Shown piece after piece: positions 8,894 through 17,544 of a stretch of 64,000 bases of DNA; position 1 is the first letter of the stretch, and every line of letters starts with the position of its first letter. The translations under genes were made by a program, and so were the position numbers. The stretch is taken from assembly GCF_001693485.1 (NCBI RefSeq), contig NZ_MAXC01000049.1:248001-312000 (forward strand), in the 5' to 3' direction. Under the pieces are notes generated by a model. That model was not told the DNA's origin. It worked only from the letters and a program-made list of their open reading frames with translations, and ran no database searches. The stretch is from Bradyrhizobium sp. LMTR 3 (lineage in GTDB: Bacteria; Pseudomonadota; Alphaproteobacteria; Rhizobiales; Xanthobacteraceae).

Positions 8894-9775
8894 TCAATCC
8901 TTGATGGCACAAAGCGGCGCCGTGCTTATCGCGGTGCCTCGCTTGCGGAACGGCTCCGGCTTGCGGGCAACCAATGCGAACGACTCGGCAGCCTGCTCCC
9001 GCGATATCAGCCGATAGCCGATAATCCAGGCGCGCCAGAGCACGTACAAGGGGAATAGGACGGAGAAATACGAGCTGATATAATATGGCCGGAGCTCCTC
9101 GACTTGCAGGCCGCAGCGCGCAGAAAAGCGACGAAAATCTCGCGGCGTACAATGATCATACGTGGCCGGAAAGCCCAAGTGATCAGCCCGATTCGGCATG
9201 AACGCCGATAGTAGGCGTAGCTTCAAACGCTGGGGCAGCAGCATATTCAGCCGGGCGTAAAGCGCATTGCGCGACGGCACGAACACGAGCAGAGCGCCGC
9301 CCGGCTTGAGCAATCTCGCCATTGTGGCAAAGGCAGCCTCGGTACCACGAACGTGCTCGAGCGTTGACTTGCAGACAACGATATCAGCGGCGTTCTGATC
9401 CCCAAAGGTGGTAATGTCAGCCGCAATGGTGCGGTCGTAAAGCCCGCGCGGAGCTTTTGCTAACTGCTGCTCATCGATGTCCACGCCGGCAACTGTCAGA
9501 CCAAGGCGGCGCTTGGTTTCAAGGTCCACGCACGGCCGAGCTCCGCCGCCGACGTCAAATATGACCAGTCCCGGACGCAAGTATCTCGGAACAACGCACC
9601 GTTTGAAATCCTTCGAGCCGTCGACGCGGAACGAGCGCGGCAAGAGTTGATCAAACGCGCGGCTCAGCGCTACTTGCGAGGCGATAAGCTGGGATGCGAT
9701 CCGGCCGATCCTCTTCCAGAGAATATCGTCGGACATCGCGTCAACCCCTGTTGTGTCGGCTTTGTCCGGAATCAT
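8894..9775 (-). CDS. Class I SAM-dependent methyltransferase
   Basis: The 293-residue protein has a methyltransferase type 11/12 core: motif I VIFDVGGGARP (about 71-81), an acidic motif II (VAGVDIDE), and the post-motif CKSTLEHV. LLKPGGALLVFVPSRNALYA follows in the next strand. The C-terminus has a hydrophobic segment (YFSVLFPLYVLWRAWIIGY) that may bind the membrane. The start could be the first ATG or the internal MSDDILWKR; upstream coding overlap favours neither strongly. It overlaps the sugar-transferase stop by 4 bp (ATGA type), so it is translationally coupled in the minus-strand polysaccharide operon. A role in methylating a sugar or lipid-linked glycan is inferred from context only. 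Confidence 0.85.
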   Translation of the reverse strand: MIPDKADTTGVDAMSDDILWKRIGRIASQLIASQVALSRAFDQLLPRSFRVDGSKDFKRCVVPRYLRPGLVIFDVGGGARPCVDLETKRRLGLTVAGVDIDEQQLAKAPRGLYDRTIAADITTFGDQNAADIVVCKSTLEHVRGTEAAFATMARLLKPGGALLVFVPSRNALYARLNMLLPQRLKLRLLSAFMPNRADHLGFPATYDHCTPRDFRRFSARCGLQVEELRPYYISSYFSVLFPLYVLWRAWIIGYRLISREQAAESFALVARKPEPFRKRGTAISTAPLCAIKD

Positions 9776-10497
9776 GGATGAATCTCAGCTTCGCTCGTGC
9801 TGCCCAACCCGGCCGTCGGCAGGCAGTATTCGATACCGAGCCAGTGCGGGATTCGACCCGTAGTGAGCAGCAACGTGGTCGCAATGATGATTCGCAAATC
9901 GTTCAGCGTGCCGATTTCGCGACTGTAGCGCTCGTAACAGGCGAATTTGGCCGGCATGATTACACGTTGATAGACATCAATCGGATTGCGCTTCCCACTG
10001 AGCAGGGCGCTCTCGTCACGAAACAAGATGGCTGCGTAGTCGGTGATTCCGGGCCGCATCGCGAGGATGATTGCGCGTTGATCCGGCGCGTAGAGTTTCA
10101 TGAACTCCGGCACCTCGGGTCGCGGACCAACGATCGACATGTCACCGAGCAGGACGTTGATGAATTGCGGCAACTCGTCGAGCTTGGTTCTCCTGAGGAA
10201 CGCTCCCGCGCGCGTGATCCTCGGGTCGGCGCGTACCGTTAGTGCCGTGCCGGCCGCCCCGACTACCATCGTGCGGAATTTGTAGATACGGAACGACCGG
10301 CCTCCCTGTCCGACCCGTTCCTGACGAAAGAAGATCGGACCGCGACTGTCGAGCTTGATAATGACTGCAACGACCGCCAGCACGGGCAACAACAAGAGCA
10401 GACCGGCTACTGATAGCAGAATGTCCAAAGTGCGCTTCGCTGCCATAGCCCCGTGCGATGGACGGTCCGGCACGCGGCCATTGAAGTGTGACTGCAT
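9772..10497 (-). CDS. Priming sugar transferase (undecaprenyl-phosphate glycosyl-1-phosphate transferase)
   Basis: This 241-residue member of the bacterial sugar transferase family (PssY/WcaJ C-terminal type) has one N-terminal membrane segment (about 24-44, LDILLSVAGLLLLLPVLAVV). It also has the family signatures FRIYKFRTM, LRRTKLDELPQFINVLLGDM and SIVGPRPE, followed by RPGITDYA. Such enzymes transfer a hexose-1-phosphate or amino-sugar phosphate from UDP-sugar to undecaprenyl phosphate at the inner membrane, starting a repeat unit. It is the short, single-TM form. It lies between the aminotransferase gene (6 bp upstream) and the methyltransferase gene (4-bp overlap), so the operon probably both makes and transfers an amino sugar. 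Confidence 0.92.
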   Translation of the reverse strand: MQSHFNGRVPDRPSHGAMAAKRTLDILLSVAGLLLLLPVLAVVAVIIKLDSRGPIFFRQERVGQGGRSFRIYKFRTMVVGAAGTALTVRADPRITRAGAFLRRTKLDELPQFINVLLGDMSIVGPRPEVPEFMKLYAPDQRAIILAMRPGITDYAAILFRDESALLSGKRNPIDVYQRVIMPAKFACYERYSREIGTLNDLRIIIATTLLLTTGRIPHWLGIEYCLPTAGLGSTSEAEIHP

Positions 10498-10503
10498 AGC
10501 GCG

Positions 10504-11745
10504 TCACTTCAGGATTTTGCGCACGACGGCGACGACCCGATCGACCTCGGCATCCGTCATACCGGCAAATAGGGGTAGTGTGACCGCACCTGCGAAATAG
10601 CGGCTGGCTACCGGAAACTCACGCGGCTCGTAGTGATAGCGCTCCTTCCAGTAGGTCATCTCGTGCAATGGGCGATAATGGACCGACGTGCCGATCCCTT
10701 CGGCAGCCAGACCCATGATAAGATCATCACGGTTGGCCCGCGCATTCTGGTGGAGCCGTATTGGAAACATGTGCCAAGCATGAAGGCCGCCCGGAGGCGC
10801 GGGGGCCGGGCAATCGAGCGGCAAGCCCACCAGTGTCGTGAGGTAGCGTTCGACAGCCCTTTGTCGTAGCGCCTGCAACGTCTCCGCCCGCGAGAGCTGG
10901 ACTACCCCGATAGCGGCGGCGACGTCGGTGAGGTTGTACTTGAAGCCCGGCGCCACAACGTCGTAGGCCCACGAGGCGCCGACCTTGCGGAACCGATCGA
11001 AAGCATCTCGATCGAGCCCGTGCGTGCGCATCATGCGCGCACGGGCAGCAATCTCCGAGTTGCGGGTCACGATCATGCCACCTTCGCCGGTGGTGATCGG
11101 CTTGCAGGCGTAGAAGCTGAACACACAGGCATCTGATTCCCAAGAGCCGATCAAGCGACCGTCGCGCCGCGCCGGCATGGCGTGTGCGGCATCCTCGATG
11201 ACCTTGAGGCCATGGTGGCGCGCGAACGCAATGACCTTCGTCATGTCACAGGGGAAGCCGGCAAAGTGAACTGGCATGATCGCCTTGCAGCGCGGGGTCA
11301 GACAGCGTTTCGCGTGATCGAGGTCAATGCAGCGCGTGCTCTCCTCTATGTCGACCAGTACGACTTCCGCACCCAAATAGCGGATAACGGATGCGGAGGC
11401 GGTGAACGTGAGTGTTGGCACGATCACTTCATCACCTGGCTCGATGCCGCAAGCCTCCGCGGCGAGGTGTAGTCCCGCGGTCGCCGAATTCACCGCGACA
11501 GTTTCGACGTCTCCACCCATAAAGTCAGCAAATTTCTGTTCGAACTCGCGGGCCTTCGGGCCCGTGGTGAGCCATCCGGAGCGCAGCACGGCGGTTGCCG
11601 CCGCTATCTCTTCCTCGCCGATAACTGGCCGGAAACAGGGTATTCCGGCTGGGGCAACGTGACTAGCCGGCGCTAGCGCTCTTGATGCCCGGCGTCCCCG
11701 CACCCTTGCCGAGGTTAGTGAGCGATGTGGACGAAGGTACTGCAT
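10504..11745 (-). CDS. DegT/DnrJ/EryC1/StrS family sugar aminotransferase
   Basis: This 413-residue PLP enzyme has the aspartate motif VIEDAAHAMP (about 182-191) and the Schiff-base lysine in FYACKPITTGEGG (Lys215). SGWLTTGP near 56-63 is also diagnostic of nucleotide-sugar aminotransferases. These enzymes convert keto-sugar nucleotides to amino sugars for surface glycans. The first 33 residues are Arg/Ala-rich and not typical, so a later start is possible. The start overlaps the end of the upstream epimerase gene by about 30 bp and the stop is 6 bp before the sugar transferase, indicating one operon. Substrate is not predictable. Confidence 0.9.
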   Translation of the reverse strand: MQYLRPHRSLTSARVRGRRASRALAPASHVAPAGIPCFRPVIGEEEIAAATAVLRSGWLTTGPKAREFEQKFADFMGGDVETVAVNSATAGLHLAAEACGIEPGDEVIVPTLTFTASASVIRYLGAEVVLVDIEESTRCIDLDHAKRCLTPRCKAIMPVHFAGFPCDMTKVIAFARHHGLKVIEDAAHAMPARRDGRLIGSWESDACVFSFYACKPITTGEGGMIVTRNSEIAARARMMRTHGLDRDAFDRFRKVGASWAYDVVAPGFKYNLTDVAAAIGVVQLSRAETLQALRQRAVERYLTTLVGLPLDCPAPAPPGGLHAWHMFPIRLHQNARANRDDLIMGLAAEGIGTSVHYRPLHEMTYWKERYHYEPREFPVASRYFAGAVTLPLFAGMTDAEVDRVVAVVRKILK

Positions 11746-13364
11746 GACTCCGCTCCGTGCGCGGCGGGTTGGTCGACGCTGGGGGCCGGTGCAACGTGAT
11801 CAATATTCATAAGCTCCTGCTCCCATCCGGTGATCTTGAAGATGCCAAAGCTCTTGATGCCCCGCGCCTTCAAGTAGAGAACGTTGCTGTATGTCGGTAA
11901 CGCATAGTCGCCGACTTGATTGGAGCGGACGATTGCCAAAACCTGCGCAATGCCACGCTCGATTGTCCAAGCAGGCGCAAATCCGAGCCGTGACCGAACC
12001 TTTGTGAAAGAGACCCGGTAGTTGCGTTTGTCGACGAAGTTATCGTCGGATGTGATCTCGGCGTCGGGAACCTGCCTTTGGATGAGCTCTGCAATCTGTC
12101 CCAACGTGTAGTTTTGGGCGTCGCTCCCGATGTTAAAGGCTTCGCCGGCGACGAGGTCTACCGGCGCTCGCAGCGTCATCGTGATAGCTCGTGCAACGTC
12201 GTCGACATGCACGAAGGGACGCCATTGATCTGCGCCGTAGACTGTGATCTTTCTGTCGCGAACCGCCTTGGCGCAAAGCAGGTTGACAACGAGATCGAAC
12301 CGCGTTCGCCCAGAAATGCCGTAAATCGTAGCAAAGCGAAGGCAGGTCACCGCGAAGTCTCGACTGTTGAGGGCGCCCAGCACCGCTTCAGAGGCGACCT
12401 TGCTGCGCGCATAGAGCGACTGCGGATTGAAATGAGATTGCTCGTCCACGATTTCGTCGCAGGAGCCGTAGACCGAGCAGGAGCTTGCGAAGATGAACCG
12501 CCTCACTTCCTGTGCCTTGGCGATTTCGCCGATGACCTTGGTCGCCGTCACATTTACGTCTACCGTGAGGTCGGAGTCGACGGCGCAGGCCGGATCGCCA
12601 ACAAGCCCGCCAAGATGAATCACCGAGCCAACGCCACTCATCGCGCGGGTGAGGACTTCGATGTGACGGAAGTCCTCCTGGATGAGGGTGAGTTTCGGAT
12701 GGCCGGCTACACGGGAGAGCGTTTCCTTCCCGAAGTGCATCGCATCGAGGACCGAGACTTCCAGACCGAGATCGAGCAACTGTTCGACAAGCGCCGAACC
12801 GATGTAGCCGGCGCCGCCGATGACGAGGACCTTGCTATCGTCGGCGGGATCCGATCGTCGATTCTTGCCGGCATACCTATCGTCCGAACGCAGAACGAGC
12901 GAGGCGCAGCGTGCGAGCAAGAGCAGCACGGTCGACCCACCCGCCATCGTGAATAGCTGATCAAAAGTGAGGACCGCCGACTGATCTGCATGCCAGAGGA
13001 TCGTCCCGGCGATGGTGAAGAGGAGAAGATTGACCAGGGAGATCAGGCGGATCTTTGTCGACAGGTCATATCTGTGGTTGAGGCTGTACAGGCCAGCTCC
13101 GGCGTAGGCGATGCAGGCCAAGCCTGACAACAATCCGATTAGCGGGAGGACTCTCGTTGCTTCCGTCGTGACCAGCGCGGCAAGGTCATTGTCTTCTACG
13201 ACGAGCCAGGCAAACAAGAACGCGAGCCAGATGGAACTCATATCCGCCAAAATGCGCAGGGCGGTACCCGGTGTCGGTCGCAGCTCTGAGAGGTTTCGAA
13301 ACAAGGCGAAGTGCGCAAGTGAAGGCCGCCTCATCGTGAAGGAAGTCGGCGTTAACATCGTCAT
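11715..13364 (-). CDS. NAD-dependent epimerase/dehydratase with N-terminal membrane domain
   Basis: The C-terminal two-thirds is an extended SDR nucleotide-sugar enzyme: VIGGAGYIGSA (about 181-191), the Ser-rich strand SSCSVYG, and catalytic Tyr318/Lys322 in YARSK. WRPFVHVDDVARA and a C-terminal DKRNYRVSFTK follow. The N-terminal 160 residues hold about four hydrophobic segments, reminiscent of the membrane part of polysaccharide CapD/WbpM proteins but with a different, epimerase-type catalytic half. ATG 13364 is chosen because GGAG lies 7 nt upstream; the open frame extends to GTG 13391. It is the first gene of the minus-strand operon and probably supplies a 4-keto or epimerised sugar nucleotide to the aminotransferase. 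Confidence 0.85.
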   Translation of the reverse strand: MTMLTPTSFTMRRPSLAHFALFRNLSELRPTPGTALRILADMSSIWLAFLFAWLVVEDNDLAALVTTEATRVLPLIGLLSGLACIAYAGAGLYSLNHRYDLSTKIRLISLVNLLLFTIAGTILWHADQSAVLTFDQLFTMAGGSTVLLLLARCASLVLRSDDRYAGKNRRSDPADDSKVLVIGGAGYIGSALVEQLLDLGLEVSVLDAMHFGKETLSRVAGHPKLTLIQEDFRHIEVLTRAMSGVGSVIHLGGLVGDPACAVDSDLTVDVNVTATKVIGEIAKAQEVRRFIFASSCSVYGSCDEIVDEQSHFNPQSLYARSKVASEAVLGALNSRDFAVTCLRFATIYGISGRTRFDLVVNLLCAKAVRDRKITVYGADQWRPFVHVDDVARAITMTLRAPVDLVAGEAFNIGSDAQNYTLGQIAELIQRQVPDAEITSDDNFVDKRNYRVSFTKVRSRLGFAPAWTIERGIAQVLAIVRSNQVGDYALPTYSNVLYLKARGIKSFGIFKITGWEQELMNIDHVAPAPSVDQPAAHGAESCSTFVHIAH

Positions 13365-13720
13365 CGTGTTTCTCCGCAAGAGGCGGACCATCGTCGTCGC
13401 TTGGGCAAGAGTCGCAGACGCGCTCGTGCCCAGTGGTAATCAGAGATGCAAACCGTGTTGACCGGCCAAGGATCGAGCATACCGTTGTTGAGCTTTCGCT
13501 CGCGCAACTAGAAGGGGTTATGACCAGCAATTGTCACGGGGCAGATGCGGAGTGCCGGGGATGCCAAGAATGGGTAGATATCCATTGGAGGGGGTGCCCA
13601 AGAGGAGGTAAGCACCTCCCGGCTATACCCCCTTATGCAAGCACATTCGCTGTCGTGCTGTGGTAGTGATGCGAGGTGAGCTGGCGAATTTTTCCGGCTC
13701 GGTAACGAGGAGGATGGATA
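13365..13720. promoter_or_regulatory. Divergent promoter region of the polysaccharide locus
   Basis: About 350 bp without a gene separates the minus-strand epimerase operon from the plus-strand propeller gene. A G-rich inverted repeat (GGGGGTGC near 13590, GCACCTCC near 13612) could form a hairpin. At 13618-13671 lies a segment closely similar to 16503-16560, upstream of the deacetylase operon (shared CTATACYCC, GCAC and TGTCGTGCT blocks), suggesting a common regulatory element. GAGGAGG at about 13707 serves the TTG start. Confidence 0.45.
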
Positions 13721-15088
13721 TTGCTTTTGAGTCCAGCCCCTGCTCGGCCTGGGAGGCGAGGCCCACGATCCTCGCCACACGTTCTGTCCGCCGCCCTGCA
13801 GTCAGCGTGCGCGCGGCTCGGTCCGGCGCTTGCGTTCAAGGGCAGGAGAGTGTTTGGCGCGACATTGCTGTTGACGGCATCCGGGCTGTTGATGGCATCC
13901 GGCTCCGGCGCGCTGGCATTCGATGGAATTGCGACGACATCAACCGTCGCCGAGCGGGCGATGCCGCGGCCAGACTATCGTCAGACGGTGACTGACCCGG
14001 TACTCGGAATTCGCTTCGTCCGCGTTACGGAGCCCGAGCGGCTGCTTGCTCCGGGTGTTTCCTGCAAACGAGAGTATTGTCGGCACCGATATTCAAGCAC
14101 GCAAGCATGGAATGCGGATCAGAGCCTATTGGCGATCAACAACGGCTGTGATGGCATCTGCTTTCTGGATGGCAGGAGATATGAGCCAGCCTTCCATCGC
14201 CCCATGCACGATGATTGTAAGTGGCACCCGACGGATCCTGCGCTCATGATTTGTTTATCACGTCATGCGGTCTTCACCTGGGCGCCGCGGAGTAACGCCA
14301 AAACGATCGTCTACGCTCCAACAGACTACACGAACCTGCAATTCGGACCCTACAAGGGAAATCCATCCCGTGACGGCAGCCATCTCGTCGTAGTTGCAAC
14401 GAACACCGCCGGTGCGCTCGTTGCCTTCGCCTATGATTTGTCAGCGAGGAAGAAGTATCCGGACGTCGATATTGGCGATCTGCCGGGGACCAACGCATAT
14501 TGCGGCATCTCGCCTTCGGCGCGGTACATATACTGCTTCCGCAGGCTGGGTGATGGAACTGAGGTCACGCACATCTTCACCCTAAATGGCGTTCAGATCC
14601 AATACTGGACTGAACATCACAGACCCGGCCATGGCGACATGACGATCGATGAGGACGGCAGCGACGTCTATGTCGGAATTAGCAAGGCCGATCCGGACAA
14701 GTGGCACGTCATCAAGCGCAGGCTTGAGGATGGCAGGGTGACTGATCTGCTTCCTGCCGGGTACGGCACTCACGTCTCAACACGCAATATCGACCGGCCT
14801 GGCTGGGCGGTCGTGAGCTACGAAGGGAGTTACTCCAAGGTCGCCGGGAGTCCCGGTTATGCGCCATTCTACCGGGAGGTTGTTGCGGTCCGTATCGATG
14901 GGAGTGGCGAAATTCGGCGCGTCGCCCAGACCCGCAATGCCAAGAGCGACTACTACAGCGAGACCCACGCCTCGCCATCACCCGATGCTTCGCAAGTGAT
15001 CTGGTCCAGCAATTGGGGCGATTCCGGTGAACCGGTCTCGGATTATGTTTCGCAATTGTCGTGGCCTCAACCATCGTCGAGAGAATGA
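13721..15088 (+). CDS. Secreted beta-propeller-like protein of the polysaccharide locus
   Basis: This 455-residue protein of unknown function has an apparent export signal well inside the frame (VFGATLLLTASGLLMASGSG, ending ALAF near residue 67). The true N-terminus may therefore be later than the TTG at 13721, although that TTG has GAGGAGG 7 nt upstream. The mature part has repeated beta-strand blades with terminal W/Y-D/S motifs (QAWNADQSLLAINN, SPSARYIYCFRR, SPSPDASQVIWSSNW), like PD40/TolB-type propellers. It also has an unusual cluster of Cys residues in the first blade (SCKREYC, GCDGICF, DDCKWHP). It may bind or process the exported glycan; that is inference from location and fold only. 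Confidence 0.6.
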   Translation: MLLSPAPARPGRRGPRSSPHVLSAALQSACARLGPALAFKGRRVFGATLLLTASGLLMASGSGALAFDGIATTSTVAERAMPRPDYRQTVTDPVLGIRFVRVTEPERLLAPGVSCKREYCRHRYSSTQAWNADQSLLAINNGCDGICFLDGRRYEPAFHRPMHDDCKWHPTDPALMICLSRHAVFTWAPRSNAKTIVYAPTDYTNLQFGPYKGNPSRDGSHLVVVATNTAGALVAFAYDLSARKKYPDVDIGDLPGTNAYCGISPSARYIYCFRRLGDGTEVTHIFTLNGVQIQYWTEHHRPGHGDMTIDEDGSDVYVGISKADPDKWHVIKRRLEDGRVTDLLPAGYGTHVSTRNIDRPGWAVVSYEGSYSKVAGSPGYAPFYREVVAVRIDGSGEIRRVAQTRNAKSDYYSETHASPSPDASQVIWSSNWGDSGEPVSDYVSQLSWPQPSSRE

Positions 15089-15126
15089 AATCCACGAAGC
15101 TGCGATAGCTGCACGCGATGCCCTCC

Positions 15127-16176
15127 CTATGGAACACTCCGGACAATCCATGGCCCCAGCAGGTTTGCGAGGGCCAAGGGCATTTTCTTCCAACATTCGA
15201 CAGCGAATGCATATCGCGGATTGTCGGGGCTAAGTTCTGGCAGCTCTACACCAGGCGCCAACCAGTAATACCAGAATAGCGGGCGTATCTTCGGATTCCA
15301 CTGCATCTTGAACCGAAATACGCCTCCACCGATTGAACAGCGGCCCAAGTCGAGTTCACGTGCGCCCGACCTGCATGCCCATTGAATGGCGTTCCAGTAC
15401 AGGTATTCGTTCAAACTAGAGGATGACTGTGTGTAATCCGAACAGATCCAAGGCATTTCCACTCGTTGGCCGCGGCGCAGCGCGATTGCGGCGGCTGCGG
15501 GTCGCCCTTCGTGGCGCACGACCATTACGACGGCATCCCTCGCGCGCCGAAGGACATGCTGAAAGAAGCTGGAGCTATATACGGGTGTACCCAGATTTCG
15601 CATGTTCAGGCTGAACACGCGATAGAAGTCGTCAAGTCCATCGAGCGTTTCTACCGAAAATGTGGCGCCGGATTTCTCGGCTCTTCTTACCTTGCCGCGC
15701 AAGCGGGAATTCAAGCCGGACCAATGCACTTCAGGATCGCTGCTGAGCGGGATGACGAGGGCGGCTTTGTGCTGCCGCAACTTCCATCCTGCCGCCACCG
15801 ATCCTGTCGCCGCGAACGATTGCCGAAGCTCGATGTGACGCGCTCCTCTCTTCGCGGCCAGGTCTGCGGCGGCGGTTGCGAGCGCGACTTCGTACTCCGG
15901 TGCGTCGGCCAGGATACCGCCGTAATCAAGAAACGGCAGCGAGACGAAAAAGTGGCCGAACAACGAGCTCTTCATCTCGACGAGCGGCAGAACCCCTCGC
16001 GTCTTGCCGCGGTCCAGTGCCATCAAATACCAGCTTCGATGGCCGAAAGCGCGTAGCAAGATCTCCCGCCATTCAAGCGCGTGATAGAGGGAAGCATGTG
16101 GCGTGCTGTCTACGTAGCTCTCCCATTTCGCATCGAGGCCCGTATCCGCCAATCTGACGATCTCGAAATGCCTCAT
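15127..16176 (-). CDS. FemAB-like GNAT-fold protein (PEP-CTERM/XrtA-associated type)
   Basis: The 349-residue protein resembles the FemAB family found with XrtA/PEP-CTERM polysaccharide loci: an N-terminal half with YHALEWREILLRAFGH and a Gly/Leu-rich ligand strand, then a C-terminal acetyltransferase_6 domain. Landmarks are LRGKVRRAEKSGA, SLNEYLYWNAIQWACRSGA and ELDLGRCSIGGGVFRFKMQW. The ending FKMQWNP.IRPLFWYYWLA is typical. Such proteins transfer an acyl or aminoacyl group to an envelope glycan; the donor is unknown. It is convergent with the propeller gene and divergent from the deacetylase gene. No exosortase gene is visible in the window, so the link to XrtA is by family only. Confidence 0.8.
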   Translation of the reverse strand: MRHFEIVRLADTGLDAKWESYVDSTPHASLYHALEWREILLRAFGHRSWYLMALDRGKTRGVLPLVEMKSSLFGHFFVSLPFLDYGGILADAPEYEVALATAAADLAAKRGARHIELRQSFAATGSVAAGWKLRQHKAALVIPLSSDPEVHWSGLNSRLRGKVRRAEKSGATFSVETLDGLDDFYRVFSLNMRNLGTPVYSSSFFQHVLRRARDAVVMVVRHEGRPAAAAIALRRGQRVEMPWICSDYTQSSSSLNEYLYWNAIQWACRSGARELDLGRCSIGGGVFRFKMQWNPKIRPLFWYYWLAPGVELPELSPDNPRYAFAVECWKKMPLALANLLGPWIVRSVP

Positions 16177-16671
16177 GGGATATTGTCGCCCGAGTGGTTT
16201 GGACCTTGCGGCACGGGTAGTTTCCTCGCGGATGCGTCGCGGTATTCCCCAGGCATTCTGGGTCGGTTCAGATCGAATTTACTCTCACTTGGGTTGGTGC
16301 AGGATGACCAAGCCGGGGTACCTCGAAAGTCGGTAGAAGGCGTCTCGCGCGCGTCTTGAGATACATCTAAGCGGGCCGGTGCGCTCACCCCGCTGATTGT
16401 CCGGCCAAATCGGATGATTCGTGCGAAGCCCGTGGCGGTGCAAGTTGACGGAACCGGCATCCGGACACCAAGAAGCTCGGTAAACGCCGGTCGTATACCC
16501 CAACCGGACTATACTCCGTCATACACGCACGTTTCCTTGGGTGTCGTGCTAGTAGTTATCGCTGCCCACGAGGCATCGCTCATTTCGCCGACTCCTGTAG
16601 CGATCCGAGGATTATCTCAAGGTCCGAGCAAGGTGCCGTAGCCCACCGGCCGTGGCAACGGAGGAGCAAGT
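16177..16671. promoter_or_regulatory. Divergent intergenic region with repeated upstream element
   Basis: Nearly 500 bp lies between the divergent FemAB-like and deacetylase genes. No convincing small gene was found. The segment 16503-16560 matches 13618-13671 in order and spacing of its blocks (ACCGGACTATACTCC, GCACGTTTCC, TGTCGTGCT), and both precede plus-strand polysaccharide genes. GGAGG at 16660-16664 is the SD of the deacetylase gene. Confidence 0.45.
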
Positions 16672-17544
16672 ATGATCACCGGCGGGCCAGGCTTCGGCAA
16701 AGCTGCACTCTCCATCGACGTCGAGGACTGGTTTCATGCCGCAAACCTGAATGTCGCCCGCGAGGCATGGGGACGGTGCGAACTGCGCGTTGAGCGCAAC
16801 ACGATGCGCATGATGGAGATTCTCGATGCCCGCAACGCCCGGGCCACGTTCTTCGTCCTTGGCTGGGTGGCCGAGCAGTGCCCGCGGCTTGTGCGCGCGA
16901 TTGCGGCTGCTGGGCATGAGGTTGCCTCTCACGGGCACGATCACGAGCTGCTCTACTCGCTGCGGCCGAGTGAATTCCGCTCGGACGTGCTGCGCTCAAA
17001 GCAGTGTCTCGAAGATCTGACCGGAAAGCCCGTTCGCGGCTACCGCGCGCCGAGCTTCTCTATCACCGAATGGGCAATTCCGATTTTGCAGGATGTTGGC
17101 TTTGAGTACGATTCCTCCGTCATGCCGACTATCGCGCACCATCGCTACGGCAGGTTGAACGGGATGGATGCTGGCAGACCGGTTACTCTGCTTCGCGATG
17201 GCTTCTACGAGATCTGTGTCTCGTGCATCCAGCTTGGCAAGCGCGGCATCCCTTGGGGCGGAGGCGGCTACTTCCGGCTGGTTCCCTATCTGCTGTGGCT
17301 CTGGGGCGTGCGCAAGATTCTGCGGTCGGGCTTGCCCTACGTCTTCTACATCCACCCGTGGGAGATCGATGCGGGCCAGCCTCGCGTGGCCGGGATCAAG
17401 GCCACCCATGCGTTTCGCCATCGCGTCAACCTTGAACGCTGTGAAGGGCGCTTCGCCGCACTTGTTGGCGCGTTCGAATGGATTCCGCTTTGCGATCTGA
17501 TTGACGGATGGAAGGTCAGGGGTGCTTCGTCGGAGTTGCAGTGA
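16672..17544 (+). CDS. Polysaccharide deacetylase (NodB fold, DUF3473/XrtA-associated type)
   Basis: This 290-residue carbohydrate esterase 4-type protein starts almost directly with the catalytic motif SIDVEDWFHA (Asp19 of the acidic motif). It continues with the metal motif SHGHDHELL (His89/91/93) and RAPSFS (about 127-132). The C-terminal block GGGGYFRLVPYLL and the VFYIHPWEID segment match the DUF3473 extension of exosortase-associated deacetylases. It would remove N-acetyl groups from the glycan; without a signal peptide it appears cytoplasmic or exported by another route. GGAGG precedes the ATG. The stop overlaps the next ATG (TGATG), so it is translationally coupled to the glycosyltransferase. 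Confidence 0.88.
   Translation: MITGGPGFGKAALSIDVEDWFHAANLNVAREAWGRCELRVERNTMRMMEILDARNARATFFVLGWVAEQCPRLVRAIAAAGHEVASHGHDHELLYSLRPSEFRSDVLRSKQCLEDLTGKPVRGYRAPSFSITEWAIPILQDVGFEYDSSVMPTIAHHRYGRLNGMDAGRPVTLLRDGFYEICVSCIQLGKRGIPWGGGGYFRLVPYLLWLWGVRKILRSGLPYVFYIHPWEIDAGQPRVAGIKATHAFRHRVNLERCEGRFAALVGAFEWIPLCDLIDGWKVRGASSELQ

Noticed and set aside
8654..9058. Plus-strand ORF of 134 codons after the LuxR/VCBS gene
   Set aside because: It runs into the 3' end of the methyltransferase gene on the other strand; low-complexity composition and no SD.
12078..12956. Plus-strand ORF of 292 codons opposite the epimerase
   Set aside because: It is antisense to a gene with intact catalytic motifs, has no SD, and its composition is that of a mirror frame.
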